Source: an uncultured Christensenellaceae bacterium
GTDB lineage: Bacteria; Bacillota; Clostridia; Christensenellales; Pumilibacteraceae
Length of the DNA: 64,000 bases
Direction: 5' to 3'
Assembly (NCBI GenBank): GCA_910587455.1
Contig: CAJULK010000011.1
Location: 1 to 64,000 of the forward strand
Each line of letters opens with the position of its first letter. Within the stretch, counting starts at the first letter, position 1. The notes under the pieces are model-generated. The model was not told the origin of the DNA, ran no database searches, and worked only from the letters and a program-made list of their open reading frames with translations. The position numbers were made by a program, and so were the translations under genes. Below, piece by piece: positions 8,266 through 15,448 of this stretch.

Positions 8266-9852
8266 ATGAACAAGAAATACCAGAACTGTCTCGATTTGAT
8301 AGTTTATCAGATTTATCCGCGCAGTTTTGCGGACGGCAACGGCGACGGTATAGGCGATCTGCCGGGTATAACGAAGAAACTCGACTATCTTTCGTCGCTC
8401 GGAATAAACGCCGTATGGTTGTCTCCGTGCTATAAAAGTCCAAATTGCGATAACGGTTACGATATCAGCGATTATCGTGATATTATGGACGAATTCGGTA
8501 CGCTCGACGATTGGAAAAGAATGATCGCAGGTATGCATGAGCGGGGAATAAAGCTAATTATGGACTTTGTGGCAAACCATACGTCGAGCGAACACGAATG
8601 GTTTAAGCAAGCGCGGTCCAGTCGCGACAATCCGTTCCACGATTATTATATTTGGCGCGACGAGATTCCAAATGATTGGCAGTCGTGTTTTTTGGGCAGT
8701 GCGTGGGAGTACAACGAACCGACGGACGAATATTATCTTCACTCTTTTGCGGTCGGGCAGCCCGATCTTAATTGGGAAAACCCCAAAGTTCGCAAAGAGA
8801 TGTGCGACGTTGTGGATTTTTGGGTCGATTTGGGCGTGGACGGATTCCGTTGCGACGTTCTCGATTTTATCGCCAAGGATTTCGAAAAAGGGCTTATGAA
8901 TAATGCCCCGCACTTGCACGAATATATTCGAGAATTGTTCGGCAGAGAAAAAGTCAAACATATATTCACCGTCGGCGAATGTTCGATGGGTGAGGATAAA
9001 ATAGCGGATATATGCGGAGAGGATAGAAACGAACTTACTTGTATTTTCCAATTCGATCATTTCTCGTTCGGTAAAACGTTTGATAAGTTCGAAAAAGCGC
9101 CGTATACTATAGATTCGATAAGAAATACTCTTGTCAAATGGCAGAATTTTACCGATGACAAAGGGCTTTTGTATACGCTTTTCACCGATAATCACGATAA
9201 TGCGCACTATATATCTCGGCTCGGAAACGATAAAGAATACCGATACGAGTGCGCCACAATGTATGCGGCAATGTTCTACCTGTTGAAAGGCATACCGTTT
9301 GTTTATCAAGGACAGGAATACGGCGCGCCCGATCCGCATTATGACAGCATCGAAGATTTCGACGACGTCGAAACGCACAACTATTACAAAGCCAATAAGT
9401 CGGCTTTATCGCACGGAGAACTCTTGTCGCGCATCAACTTCGGAAGCCGCGATAACGTGCGTCGTCCAATGTGTTGGGATAATTCTAAGAACTACGGCTT
9501 TTCGTCCGCAGACAAAACATGGATAAAATTGCACTCGCGCGGGAGCGAAGTAAATCTCGACAGCGATCTCAAAAGCAAAAAGTCGGTTTACGAGTTTTAT
9601 AAAAAGATATTGAAGTTGAGAAAAACATCAGACGCGGTGCGACGCGGAAAGTTTACCGATTTGACGCACGGCGACGGATATTTCGCATATACGCGCACGC
9701 TCGGCGACGAAACCGTTCTCGTGGTTTGCAATTTCGAAAAAACGTCGAACATAGCGGGACTTCCCGAATTCGATTATGTGCTGGGCAATTATGCGGAGCG
9801 CAAACCGAACGGGGAATACGCGCCGTTCGAAACAGCCGTTTTCAAGTGCTGA
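8266..9852 (+). CDS. GH13 alpha-glucosidase (oligo-1,6-glucosidase type)
   Basis: This 528-residue enzyme of glycoside hydrolase family 13 probably hydrolyses alpha-1,6 or alpha-1,4 linkages in short malto- or isomalto-oligosaccharides. The (beta/alpha)8 barrel motifs are in order: VYQIYPRSFADGNGDGIGDL at the N-terminus, DFVANHTS, GVDGFRCDVLDF with nucleophile D197, FTVGE with acid/base E238, and FTDNHDNAH with transition-state Asp D311. The C-terminal ~80 residues are the usual beta-sandwich. There is no signal peptide, so it acts inside the cell on imported oligosaccharides. The start follows GGAGAG. A terminator follows the gene. Confidence 0.92.
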   Translation: MNKKYQNCLDLIVYQIYPRSFADGNGDGIGDLPGITKKLDYLSSLGINAVWLSPCYKSPNCDNGYDISDYRDIMDEFGTLDDWKRMIAGMHERGIKLIMDFVANHTSSEHEWFKQARSSRDNPFHDYYIWRDEIPNDWQSCFLGSAWEYNEPTDEYYLHSFAVGQPDLNWENPKVRKEMCDVVDFWVDLGVDGFRCDVLDFIAKDFEKGLMNNAPHLHEYIRELFGREKVKHIFTVGECSMGEDKIADICGEDRNELTCIFQFDHFSFGKTFDKFEKAPYTIDSIRNTLVKWQNFTDDKGLLYTLFTDNHDNAHYISRLGNDKEYRYECATMYAAMFYLLKGIPFVYQGQEYGAPDPHYDSIEDFDDVETHNYYKANKSALSHGELLSRINFGSRDNVRRPMCWDNSKNYGFSSADKTWIKLHSRGSEVNLDSDLKSKKSVYEFYKKILKLRKTSDAVRRGKFTDLTHGDGYFAYTRTLGDETVLVVCNFEKTSNIAGLPEFDYVLGNYAERKPNGEYAPFETAVFKC

Positions 9853-9873
9853 AACAACAGATCGATCGATTTG

Positions 9874-9901
9874 AGCTATGTCATATCGGCATAGCTTTTT
9901 T
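9874..9901 (+). terminator. Terminator after the GH13 gene
   Basis: AGCTATG (9874-9880) pairs with CATAGCT (9890-9896) and is followed by seven T residues overlapping the stem end. Confidence 0.8.
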
Positions 9902-9926
9902 GACTGTAAAAATAATTCGCTTCATG

Positions 9927-9957
9927 TGCAATAAAAAAGGTGGTCTATGTGTTTAAT
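9927..9957 (+). promoter_or_regulatory. Candidate ECF-sigma autoregulatory promoter, copy 1
   Basis: The sequence is TGCAATAAAA (9927-9936), a 10-bp spacer, then ATGTGTTTAAT (9947-9957). The same two blocks with the same spacing recur at 11956-11986 in front of the lipoprotein gene; the intervening 10 bp differ. Conservation of blocks but not spacer points to a promoter recognised by the ECF sigma factor encoded just downstream. Confidence 0.65.
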
Positions 9958-9972
9958 AGATTAAGGAACAGT

Positions 9973-10041
9973 ATGGAAACGTTAAGCGTCGAAGAACAAA
10001 GGAGCAGTCGGGCAGACTCGCAAGGAGCAAGCAATGAATAA
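9973..10041 (+). CDS. Possible 22-codon leader ORF before the ECF sigma gene
   Basis: ATG at 9973 is preceded by AAGGAA at a 4-nt spacing and opens a 22-residue ORF (METLSVEEQ...GASNE) that ends 5 nt into the sigma coding sequence, in another frame. The sigma ribosome binding site (CAAGGAG) lies inside it. It may couple or tune sigma translation. No similarity recognised; it could be chance. Confidence 0.3.
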   Translation: METLSVEEQRSSRADSQGASNE

Positions 10042-10564
10042 GCGTGAAATCGACATTGCTCTTGAACATATAGCACGAGGCGATAATATCGCGTTCGAAC
10101 GGTTATACATAGAGACAAGACGCGGAGTTTGTGCCTTTATGTTTTCGTATTTCAATAACCGTGCCGATTGCGAAGACGCTATGCAGACCGTTTACTTGAA
10201 AGTAAAGCAAAATATAGGACAATACAAAATCGGAAGCAACGGGCTGGCTTGGATTTTGCAAATAGCCAAAAACACCGCGCTCAACGAACTGCGCGCGAAC
10301 GCGAATTACGAAAAGCGAAAACAAAATACCGACAATTTTTACGAATATACCAATGACGATCGCGAAAGGAAAGATATTCTCATTACGGTCATGAAACGCG
10401 TATTGGACGAAGACGAGCAGCGAATAATCGTACTTCACGTTGTGTGGGGCTATAAGCACAAAGAAATAGCAAAAATATTGAAATGTCCCGTAGGAACTGT
10501 GACATCGAAATATAAGCGTGCCGCAGATAAATTAAAATCGGCATGGAAGGAGGAACAGTTATGA
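10034..10564 (+). CDS. ECF-type RNA polymerase sigma factor
   Basis: This 176-residue protein has the two-domain layout of extracytoplasmic-function sigma factors. Region 2 is at residues ~20-90 (AFERLYIETRRGVCAFMFSYF, DCEDAMQTVYLKV, GLAWILQIAKN) and region 4 at ~120-172 (VMKRVLDEDEQRIIVLHVVWGYKHKEIAKILKCPVGTVTSKYKRAADKL), a helix-turn-helix that reads the -35. It starts with ATG after CAAGGAG. Its TGA overlaps the ATG of the anti-sigma gene (ATGA), so the pair is translationally coupled, as usual for sigma/anti-sigma pairs. It lies downstream of the first copy of a motif also found before the lipoprotein gene, suggesting autoregulation. Confidence 0.92.
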   Translation: MNKREIDIALEHIARGDNIAFERLYIETRRGVCAFMFSYFNNRADCEDAMQTVYLKVKQNIGQYKIGSNGLAWILQIAKNTALNELRANANYEKRKQNTDNFYEYTNDDRERKDILITVMKRVLDEDEQRIIVLHVVWGYKHKEIAKILKCPVGTVTSKYKRAADKLKSAWKEEQL

Positions 10565-11940
10565 AATCTTGGAAAAAACAGTTGAAAGACGAATTTGACG
10601 CGGCTGTTCCTGCGCTCAAAGACGAAGTTAGGAACGCCCCCATTGTAACGGCACGGGAAGATGCGGCGGATTTTCGTAACGGCAGCGTTCTCGTAAAGCG
10701 AAAAATCGGCATATGGACTTCCTGCGGAGTCGTTGCGATAATTGTTGTCGTAATAGCTTTCTTGGGAATATTCGGCGTGTTTACTGCGAAGCCTGTATTT
10801 AACCGCTACGTATTCTCGCTCGAAATAAATCCCGCCGTATCATTTGTAACGGATATAGATGGCAACGTAAAGAGCGTAAGGGCATTGAACGAGGACGCAG
10901 ACGTTATACTGTGCGATGAAAATACGTTAAGCAAACTTATAAACGCCCCGCTGTCGGAAGCGGTTGTAGTTTATACCGACTGTGCCGCAAGATTGGGCTA
11001 TCTCGATTTGACATTGACTCAAAATGCCGTACGGCTTTCAAGCAGTTCGGACACGGATAAAAACTTGCTTTCCGCAACTTCCGACAGTTTGCAAAGCTAC
11101 TTTAAGAGAAACGGAATTTATGCGGTTGTGATAGAAGATGCTGTATCGCTACGGGAGCTAAGCGGGCGTATCGGAATATCCGGTGCGGGTACGCTGTCCG
11201 AACTGACGGATAAAGTCGAAAGTCTTTCCGTACGTTACGGCGAACGGAATATCGGTAGTTCAGATGAAGATCAACTGAAAAACTTATATGAAACGTATGT
11301 GGTCGGTACGCAACTTTTTGACTTAGTACAGGACGAACTGCTTGATAACGTAAACGATATTATGCGCAATGCCAAAATGCTTTCGCAAATGGGGATATGC
11401 AGTTACAATATAATGATGCATAAGGATAATCCATTTAATCCTTTTCCGTTTGATTATTGGACGATAAAGAAATATCCCAACGCGCAATACGGTGCGGAAT
11501 TCGCTGCGTTGATGAATGAAATGGAAGATTTGCTTTCGGAATATGAAAGTGCGTTCGGGGTGTCTATCGAAAGTTTAACCGATCTGACTTCGGCAGCCGA
11601 CGCGTACTCGCCCGTTTCGGGTATCGATTTTAAGGATTTATTCCAAACGCTTACGGCAAGCGATTTTCTTGCGTCCGCCGAAAACTATGTAGGCATGCTT
11701 AAAAATATCGGAAGCGACGTCGCTACACTTGAAGCATTGTTGAACGCGCCTGAAACTTCGGAAGAATATGCAGAACAACTCAAAACGGCGCTCGGTACAA
11801 TGTTCGATTATAGGTCGGAACGCTATTTCGATATTTACGAAACGCAAAGAGAACAGATTACTCAAACCGATTACGATAATTTCATAAACAAAATCGTGGA
11901 AGATTACGGTTCGCTCGAAAATTTTTGGAATAAAATATAA
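10561..11940 (+). CDS. RsgI-like membrane anti-sigma factor
   Basis: The 459-residue protein has a cytoplasmic N-terminus of ~50 residues that should bind the ECF sigma factor, one membrane helix (~51-74), then an extracytoplasmic RsgI-type juxtamembrane domain. This starts at FSLEINPAVSFVTDIDGNVKSV and continues through ALNEDADVI and AARLGYLD. RsgI family proteins are known to self-cleave at the Asn-Pro bond of this motif (here N90-P91), which precedes regulated intramembrane proteolysis and sigma release. The remaining ~250 residues are mostly helical and unrecognised, and would be the sensory part. The ATG at 10561 follows GGAGG; an in-frame ATG at 10543 lies on the ribosome binding site side and is unlikely. 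Confidence 0.8.
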   Translation: MKSWKKQLKDEFDAAVPALKDEVRNAPIVTAREDAADFRNGSVLVKRKIGIWTSCGVVAIIVVVIAFLGIFGVFTAKPVFNRYVFSLEINPAVSFVTDIDGNVKSVRALNEDADVILCDENTLSKLINAPLSEAVVVYTDCAARLGYLDLTLTQNAVRLSSSSDTDKNLLSATSDSLQSYFKRNGIYAVVIEDAVSLRELSGRIGISGAGTLSELTDKVESLSVRYGERNIGSSDEDQLKNLYETYVVGTQLFDLVQDELLDNVNDIMRNAKMLSQMGICSYNIMMHKDNPFNPFPFDYWTIKKYPNAQYGAEFAALMNEMEDLLSEYESAFGVSIESLTDLTSAADAYSPVSGIDFKDLFQTLTASDFLASAENYVGMLKNIGSDVATLEALLNAPETSEEYAEQLKTALGTMFDYRSERYFDIYETQREQITQTDYDNFINKIVEDYGSLENFWNKI

Positions 11941-11955
11941 AAATTTTGTAATTGT

Positions 11956-11986
11956 TGCAATAAAAACATTCTGCCATGTGTTTAAT
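11956..11986 (+). promoter_or_regulatory. Candidate ECF-sigma promoter, copy 2
   Basis: TGCAATAAAA (11956-11965), a 10-bp unrelated spacer and ATGTGTTTAAT (11976-11986), identical in both blocks and spacing to 9927-9957. It is 49 nt upstream of the lipoprotein ATG. Confidence 0.65.
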
Positions 11987-12035
11987 GGTTAAAAGCAGAT
12001 AAAAATCCAACTGCTGAAACGGAGGTTTTAATTTT

Positions 12036-13550
12036 ATGAAGAAAAAGTTTGTGGCAATTGCCTTATCTGCAGTGCTTGCTGGGTCTATGTGCGCCCTTAC
12101 GGCTTGCGATTTCGGCGGAACGGACAAAGCGGAAAAACAGGCATATGTCAGTCTTGACATAAACCCCGCTATCGAACTCATCGTCGATAAGGACAGCAAC
12201 GTTATAAGCGTTCGCGGAGAGAACGAGGACGGGCAAGTGCTTTTGTACGAAGAAACGGGAATTAAGGGAGAAAAAATCGACGCCGCCATTAACAAAATTA
12301 CCGACTTGGCTGTTAAGTACGGGTATCTCGACGAAGATAACAAAGTAGTCGATACGCTCGTAACGTCGGGCGACAATGCTTTCGCTACGGAAATTTTAAG
12401 CAAAGTCAATACTTCGGTTACGGCTACAGCCGCTAACTTGGGACTGACAGTTGCCACCGACGGCGAGGGGGCATATTCACTTCTTCGTAAAATGGACGAA
12501 GTTAAAAAGCGGTTTCCCAACAATAAAGCCATTCGGAATATGTCGGTATCGAAATTCAAACTTGCGCTTTCTGTATCGGAAACGGGCGAAATATCGCTTG
12601 ATGCGGCTGCCGCGCTTGACGACGCCAAACTGATCGAAATGCTGAGAGAAGCAAGCCCGCAAATAGAAGAATTTGCAACCGCTGCTTATATGGAAACAAA
12701 AACAAAAGCCCTTGCAATTTACGAACAGGCAACCGAACTCGCATGCAATGCGGTTTATACGCAGTATTATCTCGAAAAAATGCTTTCACACCCGTTGACG
12801 GCTTACTACGGCGGCGTATATCAAATGTATGCTTCGGCGGCAAAAGGATTTGACGTTATCTGCGACGTTGCCGAGCTTGCGGCAAATGTAAGCAACTATC
12901 CGCTTAACGAAGCGCAGATAAACGCGGTCGTTACCGCGCTCGGTATGGAATCTGCGGACGCACTTAAAAATTCCAATGGTGAAATTACGATTGACAGCAT
13001 AGAGGCTTATGCGGATAAACTGTTTAAGAATACTCCGGCGTCGGAAGCGGTCGAGCAAATGAAGTCGGATTTGACAAAAGCCCTTGCGCAAGCGGAGTCG
13101 GTTGTCAAAGAGAAAGTCAACGAAATGGCCAAAGAATATAAACCGCAAATCGAAAACGCGGTGACGAATGCGCGACAGATACTTTCGTCCGTCGAAAGTA
13201 TGATGAGCATTTTGCCGGAATCAGTCAAAACAGTAATTAACGAAGCTTCCGCAGATTTGAAAGATATTTTAGCGGAAGTCGAAACAGTTCTCAAAAGAGA
13301 AACTATCGAAGTCTGTGAATTGAGAAGTTTTGCAAACCGTCTCGATAAAAAGGCAGGCGAATATCTGAATAAGATACAAGCCGATCTGACGGAAGCCGAA
13401 CTTGCGGAAATCGAAACGAGAAAAACGGCGGTTGTCAACAAAATGTCCGAGCAGAAACAAGCGCTCGAAAAAGCGCTGGACGATGCTGCAAAGGCGGCAA
13501 AAGATTATCTTTCCGAACTAAAAGAAGCAAGAAAGAACGCAAGCAAGTAA
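12036..13550 (+). CDS. Lipoprotein with an RsgI-type domain and a long helical region
   Basis: The 504-residue protein starts after GGAGGT. Residues 1-24 are a lipoprotein signal peptide with lipobox LTAC and lipidated C24. Residues ~37-200 form an RsgI-type domain paralogous to the one in the upstream anti-sigma factor: YVSLDINPAIELIVDKDSNVISV, ENEDGQVLL, AVKYGYLDED, NMSVSKFKLALSV. It keeps the Asn-Pro pair (N43-P44). From ~330 to the end it is strongly helical, rich in Ala/Glu/Lys and probably coiled-coil. There is no transmembrane or cytoplasmic part, so it cannot hold the sigma factor itself. It is likely displayed on the outer face of the membrane and may sense, compete with, or effect the response. 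The function is inferred from domain and context. Confidence 0.75.
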   Translation: MKKKFVAIALSAVLAGSMCALTACDFGGTDKAEKQAYVSLDINPAIELIVDKDSNVISVRGENEDGQVLLYEETGIKGEKIDAAINKITDLAVKYGYLDEDNKVVDTLVTSGDNAFATEILSKVNTSVTATAANLGLTVATDGEGAYSLLRKMDEVKKRFPNNKAIRNMSVSKFKLALSVSETGEISLDAAAALDDAKLIEMLREASPQIEEFATAAYMETKTKALAIYEQATELACNAVYTQYYLEKMLSHPLTAYYGGVYQMYASAAKGFDVICDVAELAANVSNYPLNEAQINAVVTALGMESADALKNSNGEITIDSIEAYADKLFKNTPASEAVEQMKSDLTKALAQAESVVKEKVNEMAKEYKPQIENAVTNARQILSSVESMMSILPESVKTVINEASADLKDILAEVETVLKRETIEVCELRSFANRLDKKAGEYLNKIQADLTEAELAEIETRKTAVVNKMSEQKQALEKALDDAAKAAKDYLSELKEARKNASK

Positions 13551-13573
13551 ATAATAAATAATCCATAATCAAG

Positions 13574-13604
13574 AACAGCGGTTGCGTTTGCAGCCGCTGT
13601 TTTG
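13574..13604 (+). terminator. Terminator after the lipoprotein gene
   Basis: A 12-bp stem with one G-T pair (13574-13585 with 13590-13601) and a GTTT loop is followed by TTTT. Confidence 0.85.
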
Positions 13605-13649
13605 CTGTGTTTGCGGTGTAAAGAAAATCCCGCGACAGTCGCGTGATTT

Positions 13650-13885
13650 CAAAAAGGTTATAAACGGGGAAGTTGCGCGTATCGGCAAAACGGCGTTAAA
13701 ATCGTGTATAGCTCTGACAAGCATAACGCTTCTCGAAACGATCCTAAGTATCGGTATGTCGGCATTTATCGAATATGGTAATTTAACAAAAATTCGATTT
13801 GAGGGGACTGCCGAACAGTGGTGTGCAATCGAAAAGGATGAAGATCGGCATCGTGCAACAGGCGATTATACGTTCTGTGCGCAGG
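13650..13885 (+). pseudogene. Fragment of a BspA-like leucine-rich-repeat protein
   Basis: One open frame shows the BspA/LRR_5 repeat signature in degraded form: GKTALKSCIALTSITLLETILSIG, SAFIEYGNLTKIRFEGTAEQW, then KDEDRHRATGDYTFCA. This is the usual repeat end of such surface proteins (YxGTxEQWxxI...NTGNYTIHC). The open frame continues to 13977 without similarity, has no credible ribosome binding site, and its first ATG lies inside the preceding terminator. There is no signal peptide or anchor. I read it as a decayed remnant, possibly of a former surface protein served by the ECF system. GC and repeat boundaries are too eroded to place exact ends. Confidence 0.55.
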
Positions 13886-13974
13886 CGATAAAATTGCCCA
13901 AAACAAAAGTCAACCGTAAGATTTCTAGTCGAAATTTACAGCACTGTAATTTCGATAAAAAGCAATCGATCATA

Positions 13975-14019
13975 TGAAAAAATAAATCCGAACCATTCAA
14001 CATTCGGTTCGGATTTATT
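13975..14019 (-). terminator. Terminator of the tRNA operon
   Basis: A perfect 14-bp stem (13981-13994 with 14006-14019) is followed on the minus strand by TTTTT. Confidence 0.9.
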
Positions 14020-14023
14020 GACT

Positions 14024-14109
14024 TGGTGCCGGTGACCGGATTCGAACCGGTACGAAGTCTCCCTCGGAGGATTTTAAGTCCTCTGTGTCTGCCGTTCCAC
14101 CACACCGGC
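14024..14109 (-). tRNA. tRNA-Leu (anticodon TAA)
   Basis: Read on the minus strand: a 7-bp acceptor stem (GCCGGTG/CACCGGC), an anticodon loop with TAA between CT and AA, a long variable arm typical of tRNA-Leu, the TTCGAAT T-loop, and an encoded CCA. It is the last of three tRNA genes transcribed from a promoter near 14386. Confidence 0.95.
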
Positions 14110-14139
14110 CGAATCATTCGTAAGATGTTAGATAATACA

Positions 14140-14165
14140 AAACGCATTGATATAACAATGCGTTT
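14140..14165 (-). other. Hairpin between tRNA-Cys and tRNA-Leu
   Basis: A 10-bp inverted repeat (AAACGCATTG, 14140-14149, with CAATGCGTTT, 14156-14165) and a 6-nt loop. On the minus strand it is followed by a short T-rich stretch, so it could act as a weak terminator or as a processing signal. Confidence 0.6.
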
Positions 14166-14169
14166 CGAT

Positions 14170-14243
14170 TGGAGGCACCACCCGGAATCGGACCGGGGAT
14201 TAAGGTTTTGCAGACCTCTGCCTTACCGCTTGGCTATGGTGCC
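14170..14243 (-). tRNA. tRNA-Cys (anticodon GCA)
   Basis: On the minus strand the acceptor stem GGCACCA/TGGTGCC is complete, the anticodon loop reads CTGCAAA (GCA), the discriminator is T as expected for tRNA-Cys, and CCA is encoded. Confidence 0.95.
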
Positions 14244-14246
14244 ACA

Positions 14247-14263
14247 TAAGCATTATATGCTTA
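14247..14263 (-). other. Hairpin between tRNA-Val and tRNA-Cys
   Basis: TAAGCAT (14247-14253) and ATGCTTA (14257-14263) form a 7-bp stem with a 3-nt loop, entirely inside the spacer between the two tRNAs. Confidence 0.55.
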
Positions 14264-14264
14264 A

Positions 14265-14340
14265 TGGTGGGAACAATAGGACTCGAACCTATGACCCTCT
14301 GCTTGTAAGGCAGATGCTCTCCCAGCTGAGCTATGCTCCC
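14265..14340 (-). tRNA. tRNA-Val (anticodon TAC)
   Basis: On the minus strand the acceptor stem GGGAGCA/TGTTCCC has one G-T pair, the anticodon loop reads CTTACAA (TAC), the T-loop is GTTCGAG, and CCA is encoded. It is the first gene of the tRNA operon. Confidence 0.95.
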
Positions 14341-14357
14341 AAGCGCGGTACTTATCT

Positions 14358-14386
14358 ATAATATCAAAGATCGTTTCAAAAATCAA
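14358..14386 (-). promoter_or_regulatory. Promoter of the tRNA Val-Cys-Leu operon
   Basis: On the minus strand, TTGATT (14386-14381), a 17-bp spacer and TATTAT (14363-14358). The -10 ends 18 nt before the mature 5' end of tRNA-Val. Confidence 0.75.
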
Positions 14387-14517
14387 CCTTTTTAAGCTGA
14401 TTTGTTAAAATATTTTATACTTTTTTGCGCGAATTCCGCCGATACAAAATTCTTAGACCGTGCGTAAAATGCGTCTGCTATTCATAAAATACTTTAAGGG
14501 GTAATAAAAGGAGTGGT

Positions 14518-15264
14518 ATGTTTCAATTAACGGTCAGCGTCGAAAGCTCGAAAGCGGATTGGATATATTCCGTAGAAGATGTAATCAAGAATAAACTGAA
14601 CAACTGTTCCGCTGTGTCGGCATTGAATCTGACGGGACGAAGAGTGTATTGCGCGTTCGGCTGCGAACCGCAATATCGCGCTCAGCTACTTGCGGCGATT
14701 AAGGAATGTTTGGTCGAAATGTATGCGGTGGTGACAAAGTTCGATTTTGTCAAAAACAATCTGCGTATTTCTTTGCCGCCGCTAAGTTACGATATTTTGG
14801 TTCATACGCTCGTTGCGTTCGATAGGGAAAACGAGCATAAACTCCTTAACAAAATTTTACGGGTCGAAGACGGCATGACGCTCGACGGCATTTTCAACTT
14901 CAAGCTCGGCGAACTCAAGGACCGTTGGCTCGAAATTTGCAACCTTACCAAGAACAACGGCGCATATCTCCACGACGACGATACGTATAACGAACTTTTG
15001 CGTTTTCTTATAAGTGCAGTCAATCCGAAAATCAACAAGTTGACGGTCAGAGAAAGCGACGGAAATTACAGACTTACGGGCGCTATGAAAAATTCCACGT
15101 TCGACCTTAAAACCGACAGTAGCTCGGAGCTTATGTATTACTTGATAGATCTCGCGCCGCTCGAGCTCGAAATAGACGGAGGAATAACAAACAGAGAGCT
15201 GTCGCAACGACTCGTGGGTATATTCGACGCCAAACAGCTCGGCGTTGCCAAAAACAAAAAATAA
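14518..15264 (+). CDS. YtxC-like putative sporulation protein
   Basis: This 248-residue soluble protein has the late-central pattern of the YtxC family: LDGIFNFKLGELKDRWLEI, then YNELLRFLISAVNPKINKLTV, which resembles the family's F-x-F-R-L-K and EFIxLLRYFV-x-x-x-PK blocks. YtxC is annotated as a putative sporulation protein of unknown mechanism. The N-terminal ~100 residues are divergent. The ATG follows AAAGGAG. It is placed between the divergent tRNA operon and yajC, with no overlap with either, so it is probably transcribed alone. Confidence 0.55.
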   Translation: MFQLTVSVESSKADWIYSVEDVIKNKLNNCSAVSALNLTGRRVYCAFGCEPQYRAQLLAAIKECLVEMYAVVTKFDFVKNNLRISLPPLSYDILVHTLVAFDRENEHKLLNKILRVEDGMTLDGIFNFKLGELKDRWLEICNLTKNNGAYLHDDDTYNELLRFLISAVNPKINKLTVRESDGNYRLTGAMKNSTFDLKTDSSSELMYYLIDLAPLELEIDGGITNRELSQRLVGIFDAKQLGVAKNKK

Positions 15265-15391
15265 TATATGCCGCTTAATTTATTCCGCATTAAAATTTCT
15301 TAATGTGTTACACGTAGGTGTTCATTGCGGTACATCATTATAAAATCGGACAAAAAATCGGAAAAACGTTGAAAATGCGACCGATATTTGA

Positions 15392-15420
15392 TTGCTATTT
15401 CGGGCATGTCATGATATAAT
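15392..15420 (+). promoter_or_regulatory. Promoter of yajC
   Basis: TTGCTA (15392-15397), a 17-bp spacer and TATAAT (15415-15420), 28 nt upstream of the yajC ATG. Confidence 0.75.
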
Positions 15421-15448
15421 TTAAGTAATTCATTTTTAGGAGAGAATC

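Noticed and set aside
8554..9378. A 274-codon minus-strand open frame inside the GH13 gene.
   Set aside because: Shadow of a well-supported enzyme with all catalytic motifs on the plus strand; no ribosome binding site.
13582..13977. Complete 131-residue gene.
   Set aside because: Its ATG is inside a terminator stem, there is no ribosome binding site, and only part matches a degraded leucine-rich repeat; treated as a pseudogene.
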